This document shows positions 56,813-64,000 of a stretch of DNA of 64,000 bases, one piece after another (position 1 is the first letter of the stretch; each line of letters opens with the position of its first letter). The stretch is from Mangifera indica (lineage: Eukaryota > Streptophyta > Magnoliopsida > Sapindales > Anacardiaceae), in contig NC_058152.1 of the NCBI RefSeq assembly GCF_011075055.1, forward strand, positions 8,246,001 through 8,310,000. Reading direction: 5' to 3'. Under the pieces are notes generated by a model, which saw nothing but the letters and a program-made list of their open reading frames with translations, searched no databases and was not told where the DNA came from. A program made the position numbers and the translations under genes.

Positions 56813-56854
56813 TTTTTTTTTTTGGTAAATAATATAGTATTAGACCAAAAAGAG

Positions 56855-56885
56855 CCTTACCATGGGACAAGACCCCAGGTTAAGG
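56855..56885 (-). other. LINE-B copy d 3' hairpin
   Basis: CCTTACC (56855-56861) pairs with GGTTAAGG (56878-56885) with one bulge, around a loop that contains the reverse complement of GGGGTCTTGT. It is the same position and loop type as the twin hairpins of LINE-A and LINE-B copy a. Confidence 0.55.
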
Positions 56886-57099
56886 AGAAAAGTCTTGCCT
56901 CGGATAAGTCCCGGGCTAAGGCATGGAAAGATCCAATGATAAGCACTACAAACTGAAACTAAGTCACCATACATAGAAGAACCTCATAAGCATTAACTAG
57001 ATACAAGAATCACATATGACAAAGGTCACAATAGTACATCACATACAATATCCGGCAATCTTAAAGAGCTAATGGAAGATTGATCTTGGCAGGTCCCAT

Positions 57100-58100
57100 A
57101 TCGAAGCAATGGTGTCATTTATGTGTGAACTCGGGATGTTTGATAAGGGAGAGATTCTAGCCCTCACACAATCCTTTATAATGGCAATGATCCTTTCTTG
57201 TGGAGATTTACTTCTACCAAAGAAAACATTGTTTCGTTCACACCAAATGTGGTATATAGTGGCCCCAAAACATAGTTTGCAAATGATGTGGAGTAGAGTA
57301 TCCCCCTTCCATTTGTTTGCACAATAAGGTACAAGAGAGCCCCATTGTTGGTAGGGATTATCTAAAAGGCATAGATCGACAATATAATTCCAAATGGAGG
57401 CAGAATAGGAGCATTGAAAGCTGGTCTATGCTTTCCAGAGCCAAATTGCAAAGACCACACACATTGTTTGGAATGATGCCGAGGTTATGTAGTTTATCCT
57501 TGGTTTTCATACCTCCCTTAATACCTATCCATGCAATGAATGAGTGCCTAGGGAAATGTCTTTTGAACCAAATGATATTATACCATGGAACCTTAGCTTT
57601 GGACTCCCTTATGTTGTTCCAAGCCGAATTGATGGAGAATTTACCATTTGAGCTTGGTTTCCACCATGGGATATCTTCACCATAGGAGGGGGCTGGAATA
57701 ACGGTATTTTTGATTTGTCAAAGGGCTGTAGAATTTGTCAAAGGCCTTTCCATGGGATTATTGCTGCCATAGACTATTGTCAAGCCAATACTAGTATTTT
57801 CCTTTACAAGCCTCACATCACAATGCATGTATTGGGCATCATCCGTGATAACATTGAGTCTAATAGTAGCTTTATTCCATCCAATCCACATTCTGCCTAT
57901 AGAACCATCCCTTACATTACTACAATGTTCCCAACCTTCCCAAATACTAAAGCATACTCTATTAACATTAGTACTACGTACTTTTGTTTCAAGAATAGCC
58001 ATAATATCAATCTTATTTTGAAAAATGAATCTACTAACCTCCTTTTGCTTGATAGGAGCATTTAGGCCTCTAATGTTCTAGCATGCTAAATTGGTCATTT
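57100..58100 (-). pseudogene. LINE-B copy d ORF2: endonuclease start fused to C-terminus
   Basis: ORF2 starts near 58099 (TNLA, then a stop replacing Cys-Trp, NIRGLNAPIKQKEVS). It continues as MAILETKVRSTNVNRVCFSI and WIGWNKATIRLNVITDD to NNPMER at about 57745. It then enters PLTNSTAL, which in copy a lies at about 26065 in the C-terminal region. The zf-RVT part (GIKGGMKTKDKLHNLGIIPN, LCNLALES) is frameshifted. The GDFN, SDH and RT motifs are all deleted. Confidence 0.85.
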
Positions 58101-59680
58101 TGGAGAATCAATGGGGGATGAGTTCCGCCTTTGTTTCACCAACCTCCTCCGCTGAGATTTGCTTAGAATGTCACCCTTCTCCTTTTTGAAATCCACCTCA
58201 TCAACCTTGATTTTACCTCCAAAATGGTTAATTTCTGGAGATTCACAATGTTCATGATCTGAATCTTCATCCTTTGTAGGATTTTTCTCCACTTGCTCCA
58301 AATTTGTAGGTTCAGCCACATTTGATATCATGGTGCTGGATGAAGATGCACCATGAGTTGAGTCCAAGATATTAGATGGGACTAATTTCTCATAAGTCTC
58401 ATCTAATATGATAACCTTCCCTTTCATTATGAACAACCTTAATTCCACTAGTTTCATTGGTGGCTAAGGCTGCAAATTTGTTATTATTCAACGCCCCCAT
58501 ACTATTGTCATAGTTCTCCTTTCCGATCACTAGCTTTCTCCTTGAGGTCTCTAAGTTTACTCTACCATTCCCATTGTTATTCTTTATAGTTTGGTGAATT
58601 CCATAATTTTTCATCCCTACCTTTGCACCTATAGCTTTCTCCTTACTAGTCTCCTTCTTTCCTTTATACAAGCTAAATTTCCTTTTTCCACTCTCCTTTT
58701 ACACTCTTCATTTCCATGACCAAACATATTACACAAGTTGTATTTTAATGGTTTCCATGCATACTCCAACCAATTGCAACCTTTTCTTTAGTTGGTAGTA
58801 AAAGCTCCATTGTATCCAGGAAATCATGGTTGACGCTAATCTCCACACAAATACGTGCATACTTTAGTCTACTCCCTTCCTCCGTGACTGAATCCACATA
58901 AAGGGGGCGACCTAGAATGCTAGCAATATGGCTAAAACCCTTCAAACTCCAAAATTCCAATGGAATTCCATAGAATTTAAGCCACACTGCTATTTTCTTT
59001 ATGTTTTCCGCCACCATTGAAAGATTTTTTCCCCATCTCCTAAAAAAAAGGGGCTGCCCTCCAATCATCCATGTCTCCTCTTCCAAGACTTTCATCATAC
59101 CCTTTACATCCTTGAATTTTAGAAGATAAACTCCCATTCTGGTGGATATAATATCAGCAAGCCCATAGTTCGACCAATGACAGACTACAGACCTTTTGAC
59201 AAGAAGAAAAGGCATCCTTCTACCCATGAAAAAACCAATGGCACACTTCTCCTATCTCTTTGCACCTTCATCCACAACTTTAGGAGGAGGGGAAATGGAG
59301 TATTTTCCCCCAGCATGGTTTTCCATAGGGGGAAAGTATTCTAACTTCTGGTTTGATAATTTTTTCTCCTTAAATAAATTGTTCCAAGAGCGTTTGCCTT
59401 CAGCCACCAGATCCAAGGAAGTGGTCGCCGGAAAAGACCCTTCTAGTGTCTTGGAGGAAGAGGGTTCTGGAGAGATCCCTTCTTTGCAAGACTCCTTTTT
59501 GGAAGCGTTTGAAACATCACCTTCAGCATTATCGGATTTGAGTGAAGGGGGTATCATGGTGTTTCATGCATGTAGTAAGGTAGGTTGGCAAAGATATTTC
59601 CTTATTTGACATATCTTTTTTCAAAGAGTATAGCCAAAAAAGAAGAAAATTTAGCCTATGCAAGGCACAACAATCTATGT
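58095..59680 (-). pseudogene. LINE-B copy d ORF1
   Basis: Reading from the 5' end: MSNKEISLPTYLTTCMK (about 59610), KRSWNNLFKEKKLSNQKLEY, the DUF4283-like domain at 58745-59227 (MGRRMPFLLVKRSVVCHW, GGQPLFFRRWGKNLSM), a zinc knuckle near 58700-58730, and a tail ending RRLVKQRRNSSPIDSPK at 58095. The stop overlaps the ORF2 ATG. Frameshifts lie near 59240, 58770, 58690 and 58420. One stop interrupts the N-terminus. Confidence 0.82.
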
Positions 59681-60269
59681 ACCATCGAAAATGGAAAGAA
59701 ATAGTTCTGAAAATGGAAATAGAGTCTGTTGCATACACCAAAAGGGAAGGAACGAAAATAGATATAAAACAAAGCAGGAAATTTGAAATTTTGAGAGCAA
59801 TAGGAGAAAGGCAAAAAGTTTATGAAAACCGCCAAGAAAGAAGGTGGAAAAACAAGAGTAAAACCTAGAAAAACAAAGTTGGTCACTGGAGAAATGCAAC
59901 CTGGAGATTGAGAAACAAGGTATTAAGATAAACATGGTAACAAAAATGAAGAAGAGAAGAAAGAAAAGAACTAAGGCAGAGATTACACAAACTGAAATAA
60001 AACTAATACTAGTGATATGAAAGGATGACCGAAAGAGTGAAAACAAAAAAAAGAGTAACCATGAGGGGAGGAGCCGGTGACCAATGGGGTCATCGGACTG
60101 GAGATTGGTGTCGGAAGGGCCACCAACCAAGGGGGAGGTTTACGGAGGGTGGAAATAGTTAAAAGGAAAGGGATGAGATTTTAGAGAGAAGGGAGAGCAT
60201 TTTTAAGAGAGAGAGTGCAAATCCGTTTTCTTGTGCATGATGTTTTACTTGTGCTTAGGAAAGAGAGGT

Positions 60270-60793
60270 TAAAGCACCTATCCTTACATTCTTGGATTTT
60301 GTCAAGTTGTTTCAAGTAGAATGTGATGCTAGTGGAATGGGAATAGGAGTTAGTCTTACTCAATCCAAGAGACTTCTAGCCTACTTTAATGAGAAACTCA
60401 ATTAAACAAAGAAGACATACTCAACTTATGACAAGGAGTTTATGCCATAGTGAGAGCATTTGATCATTGGAGTCAATAACTTCAGCCCAAACAATTTGTG
60501 TTGCATTTGGATCATCAAGCATTGAAATTCCTTAATGGTTAGTACAAGATCAATCCAGGGCATGCCAAATGGGCAAAATTTCTCCAACCTTCTCTTTTGT
60601 TTCTTCTTACAAACAAGGTCCCATTAATGTTATTATTAACGCCTTGTTAAGGAGGCACTTATTAGTTTGTTCTAGTGGTGCTTATCTAGACTTTACTGTG
60701 CAAGAAGGCTTTCTCTTCAAGGGGAATCGACTATATGTACCTAAGGGATCATTTAGGGAGCTTTTGATAAGGGAGATGATAGAGATAGGTTAG
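60270..60793 (+). pseudogene. GypD-like RNase H and integrase start (forward), right part
   Basis: This continues the remnant at 56046-56812. RNase H reads VECDASGMGIGVSLTQSKR and AYFNEKLN with frameshifts. At 60569-60793 an open segment reads SFVSSYKQGPINVIINALLR and [28 protein letters not shown], matching the start of GypD integrase at 39740-39990. It stops where LTR-G begins. Confidence 0.8.
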
Positions 60794-61613
60794 TGATACA
60801 ACCCTTGCTAATCGATCTAACAAGAACTATAACAATCTCTTGGAATCTTGCCCAAAGATCTATCTAGCATAAACCAAAAGAATTAGAACCCTCTTGTTAT
60901 CTAACAACAAGGAACTCTAATTATCAAAGAAAGAATTTAAAACTTTCTCAAGAAATGAATTCAAAGAAAACTCTCACAAGAACTTTGGAGAAATTCGGAA
61001 TTTTGGATTAAAATCAAGTTCCCATAATCTTGAGTTTAATACATATATATATGTTGCTTCTAACCTTAAAAAACGAAATAAATCTTTTAAAAAAAAGGAA
61101 AATAACAACTCATGACAACTAAGCACTCTCCTAATTAAACTAGGATTCCTAGTTAAACTAGGATAACAACTAGGTAATAACTAATCACAAAAGGGCTAGT
61201 TGAATTGATGTGACTTGGGCTTCCATATGCATATTTGACTAAGCCCAACATGTGCTCCTTGCTACCCTTAGACCAATTCATGTTTTTGGGCTCCTTGTGT
61301 TAAAGTAAGCTCTTTTAATTCTTCAAATTGAATTAAATGCACAAGCCTTGAACTACACTCCATGCTTGTCATGTCGTTGACCATGAGTTCCCTTTTGACT
61401 TCACTTGGACTCTTTCCCATAAGCTCCAAATGGCTTTGAACAAGCCCAATGATTGCCGCTTTCATCTTCTTGGCTTTTGCTCGTGTAATTGGTCCTCCGT
61501 CATAGCTCAATGGATCCAACTTCTTCGTGTTTGTTGAAGTAGAATTTGAACCTCCATCGTTATGCTTCCCCATGTGCGAATTTGGTGAAGTTATCCCTTG
61601 ATCATTCGCATCA
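60794..61613 (-). repeat. LTR-G containing a gypsy polyprotein tail
   Basis: On the reverse strand this reads TGATGCGAATGATCAAGG to GGGTTGTATCA, 820 bp. A 101-codon open frame (61268-61573) contains GGPITRAKAKKMKAAIIGL, the gypsy polyprotein tail motif, encoded inside the LTR as in GypC and LTR-E. No matching flank duplication was seen, so it is probably the remnant of a larger element. Confidence 0.75.
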
Positions 61614-61752
61614 ATCTAAAAAACATAAATGTGCAATGTTGTTTGGCTAACATCTCCAAGGATGCTCGAAATTGTTGTTTTCTTTAAGTTCCTTATGGGC
61701 ACAAGAAAGGACTTCCATAGCGAGCACAAAGAGGAAAGGGGATATGGGATCT
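61614..61752 (-). pseudogene. LINE RT fragment, left part
   Basis: On the reverse strand this reads DPISPFLFVLAMEVLSCAHK and ELKENNNFEHPWRC, the segment just before the RT active box. Its upstream part lies at 62564-62658 beyond LTR-F, and the two join across a GATCT duplication. Confidence 0.8.
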
Positions 61753-62558
61753 TGATGTGATCCATAAAAGACCAGGGATGTGGGATCCAATAATGAAGAA
61801 ATATGACCAGAGTGTGGTAGGCTGGATAGCATTGAGAATGTTGAAAACAACAGCTAAAGGTAAGAAGCATGATGTGGCACTCAAGGATGACATGGCAAAT
61901 AATGTAGAGAGCATCAAACACATGGGAAATGATATGACACATCCTTGGTGACCTTTTTTACTTGTCAAAATATGAAGTGAAAGTTTGATTAAGTGAAAAT
62001 TCATATGAAAAAAGCAAGAAAATTCAATTGGAGTTCTAATTCCTAGTATTTTTAGTTTTCTAGTTATTAGTTTTATTTTCTTTAGGAAGTATAATTACAT
62101 TAGGATTATTATTATCTTATTCAAATTGGGATTGTTATTATCCTAAAGACTAGAAATGTTATTATCCTAGAGATTATGTTTGTTATTATTCTATTTAGAA
62201 TAGGGTTATAAATAACATGTAACCCTAGGATAGATTGTTGAGATTGATGTAATGAAATTGTGAGATTTTTTTCTCTTTGTTCTTTTGAGAACTCATGAAC
62301 TTATCAAGAATATTTTCTTGTGGCATTCAAATATGCTTATCACTCTCCTTTTTATCTATTATAGAGTGTGACATCAACTTATATCTCTTATTCATTTCAA
62401 TTATAGATATCGAGTCAATGTTTTTATACCTTTGGTTCATTATTTTCCATAATCATTGAGTCAAGGTTTCTACACTTGTTGTTCATGTCAATTATAAACA
62501 TTGGGTCAAGATTTTCTTTAATGTGAGGTCTCATAGTTCATCTACGAGGTTCACATAA
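61753..62558. repeat. LTR-F, probable solo LTR with 5-bp target duplication
   Basis: GATCT occurs at 61748-61752 and 62559-62563, and the interrupted LINE RT reading rejoins across the insertion. The 806-bp insert starts TGATGTGATCC and ends TTCACATAA; the related copy at 62859 ends GCATCA, so the final CA is probably mutated. GGTTATAAATAACATG at about 62203 is a likely TATA region on the forward strand. A 64-codon forward frame at 61757-61951 (WDPIMKKYDQSVVGW) has no family I recognise. Confidence 0.75.
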
Positions 62559-62563
62559 GATCT

Positions 62564-62658
62564 TTTTGCCTCAAGCCCCCAAAGCTCCTAAAAAGCTCAC
62601 CATTAATACAAACCAAGAATGAAGGAGTCTTAATGCAACTTTCAATCCAATGAACTAA
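62564..62658 (-). pseudogene. LINE RT fragment, right part
   Basis: On the reverse strand this reads VHWIESCIKTPSFLVCINGE and LFRSFGGLRQKD, immediately upstream of the DPISPFLF segment at 61614-61752. It belongs to the same decayed LINE. Confidence 0.78.
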
Positions 62659-62859
62659 ATGATAAAACACATCCTTAGTGACATTTTCTTTTTTTATGAT
62701 TGGGAAAGCCCACTCGACTTTGTCGGATCAATAAACCCCAGGGTATAGTGACTTGGTGACTTTTTACTTGCAAAATATGAAGAGAAAACTTGATTAAGCA
62801 AAAATTCATGTGAAGAAAGCAAGAGAGGGTCTCATAGTTCATCTGTGAGGTTTGCATCA
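62659..62859. repeat. LTR-F fragment with internal gap
   Basis: ACACATCCTTAGTGAC and the stretch 62754-62859 (GGTGACTTTTTACTTGCAAA... to TTTGCATCA) match LTR-F at 61937-62030 and 62520-62558. The intervening 500 bp of LTR-F are absent. Confidence 0.65.
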
Positions 62860-63278
62860 CAAAATGAGGTAGGAAACTCAAGAGAGTTGTAGACCTTCAT
62901 AAGATCATTTGCTTTGGTTAAAGAAGTGATTAATAACTCTTATTGGAATTGATTAAAGACTTGTCATAAATTGGAAGCTTCCTGATTATATCTTTAATAG
63001 TTGATTTTGGTTTCCTTATGGTGTTTTGCTAGGACGCTCTTCTCTTTGTTGTGGATTTGCTTGGCTTGTTTTGGGTTTCCCTCTTTCTACTTATTTTCCT
63101 TGAATATTGAGGTTGCTTTATTCTGGTTATATTTAAGGTTGTTTTTCATTTCTTCTTGGTTGTTTTGGCCATAGCCTATGGTATGTTGGTGGCAAAGCCT
63201 TTCTTACCTTAACCTGGGGGCTCGTCCTAAGGTTAGGGTTTTTTTGGTCTTTAATAAAGTTTAATTACCAAGAAAAAA
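62860..63278 (+). mobile_element. LINE 3' end with hairpin and poly(A)
   Basis: There is no long open frame. The sequence resembles the 3' UTR of LINE-D and contains TAACCT...AGGTTA (63210-63235) around GGGGGCTCGT, followed by TTAATTACC and a short A-rich tail at 63270-63278. It is a severely 5'-truncated forward LINE. Confidence 0.6.
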
Positions 63279-64000
63279 CCATCTTTGAAGTCAGCAGCTT
63301 CACAATGGATACCTTGAGAATTTTTATGCAGCACCTTATCTTTATTTCACCTTACCTTCTCCTTTTGACTCTTAATTAAAGAGCCAATTCCTCTATTTCT
63401 TAACTCTTTCTTATCCACTTTCAAATTTTGCTCGAAGGACTTGATCTCTAGAGAATTTAGGATCTTTAAGTCTATATCAATACTACACTTATCCCCTACT
63501 TGCTCCATGTCTTTGCTTTGGTTACTTAACACCTACTGGTCATTTAAAAAAGAATTGGTAGAAACATCCTTCTTGGCACCCATATTTTCAATCGAAGACT
63601 GTAAACTTGCATCATTGCAATTACCTATTTCCCCTCCTAGAGTGTTAGAAAAAAGATCCACCCCTACTTTTCCAGTAATTGATTCATTAAGATTTTCTAA
63701 AGCTTGGAATCTATTACTACTCTTTGGCCTTTCTTTATTACTTCCGACAATGCTATTCCCTTTTGCAGTCTTAGAAAGAGGTTAAAAAGGAGTAGTCCTA
63801 ATGGACTTCACTTGGTTAAGAATAATAGAAGAAATCTTTTCTCTTTTCTTCGCTGGAACTCTACCTTCTTCCTTAAAGAAACTTTTCTTTAGGTTTGGAG
63901 AGAGAAACAAAAATTTGAAATGAAAAACACTCTAGGACAAATTAACTAGAAGGAGCACTGAGAACAAAGATGAAGAAAATGAAAGAAAAACCACACCAAA
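63279..64000 (-). pseudogene. LINE ORF1 remnant, runs off the window
   Basis: On the reverse strand this reads NESITGKVGVDLFSNTLGGE and IENMGAKKDVSTNSFLNDQ, a stop, then VLSNQSKDMEQVGDKCSIDI, LKILNSLEIKSFEQNLKVDK and IGSLIKSQKEKVR. The charged, low-complexity tail ending in a KSQ-K basic motif resembles ORF1 C-termini of LINE-A and LINE-B (LSKSQRRRLVKQR). Stops are frequent above 63790. Assignment is by similarity of style and position, so it is tentative. Confidence 0.5.

Larger units (their letters stand above)
56813..60269 (-). mobile_element. LINE-B copy d, intact ends, most of ORF2 deleted
   Basis: This reverse-strand LINE has both natural ends: a T-run (poly(A) complement) at 56813-56823 and the 5' UTR with the conserved block at 60179-60200, flanked by a 14-bp duplication. 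It contains ORF1 (58095-59680) and the start of ORF2 (endonuclease to about 57740). It then jumps at about 57735-57745 to the C-terminal zf-RVT region (57100-57730). RT is entirely missing. Length is 3.46 kb compared with about 5.9 kb for a complete LINE-A. Confidence 0.9.

Noticed and set aside
59675..60130. 151-codon reverse ORF rich in Phe/Leu resembling a membrane protein
   Set aside because: It lies in the pyrimidine-rich LINE-B 5' UTR; hydrophobicity comes from T/C composition and there is no homologous frame in copy a.

Overview
This window looks like nuclear DNA of a flowering plant, probably a eudicot, from a repeat-dense and possibly pericentromeric region. The base composition is AT-rich. 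The coding capacity I can recognise is retrotransposon protein plus one hAT transposase remnant, and the primer-binding sites match plant initiator-tRNA-Met priming. I found no convincing host gene, tRNA, rRNA or CRISPR array. The species cannot be named from the sequence alone. Family names below (LINE-A to LINE-D, GypC, GypD, LTR-A to LTR-G) are local labels.

Layout, left to right. 1-2509 holds two reverse-strand LINE pieces. 2510-7032 holds two reverse-strand deletion derivatives of a Ty3/gypsy family (GypD), separated by inverted LTR halves at 5476-6052, with a 5'-truncated LINE-A inserted at 3077-3866. 7033-10474 holds two decayed forward LINEs (LINE-C and LINE-D) with a solo LTR at 8818-9759. 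11011-21845 is a full-length LINE-A with a 13-bp target duplication. It was later hit by a two-LTR element carrying only gag and protease (11139-15124) and by a solo LTR (15954-16929). 22167-27054 is LINE-B with its own 16-bp duplication and the endonuclease deleted. 27322-30856 is a truncated LINE-B containing an LTR with another LTR inside it. 30857-36510 is a second LINE-A.

The right half continues the nesting. 36511-49265 is a GypD copy missing its 5' end. Its LTR was hit by a 1.7-kb hAT derivative (36893-38607) and its RNase H region by a complete 7.5-kb GypC element (40294-47792). 49263-52092 is a third LINE-A. 52093-55430 holds GypC remnants and two LTRs facing each other. 56046-60793 is a forward GypD remnant split by an internally deleted reverse-strand LINE-B (56813-60269). 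60794-64000 holds further LTRs and LINE pieces.

The elements work as parasites, not as a pathway. LINE ORF1 encodes an RNA-binding protein with a zinc knuckle. ORF2 encodes an endonuclease, a reverse transcriptase and a C-terminal zinc-binding domain. The gypsy elements encode Gag, protease, RT-RNase H and integrase. Almost all copies carry stops or frameshifts; the gag-protease ORF at 12323-14332 is the longest uninterrupted frame. The observations most worth following are this LTR-flanked gag-protease element, an in-frame gag-to-RT deletion shared by two GypD copies, paired hairpins with compensatory changes in LINE 3' ends, a 22-nt 5' UTR block identical between two LINE families, and the hAT derivative with large palindromes. 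Target duplications and homologies were found by eye.
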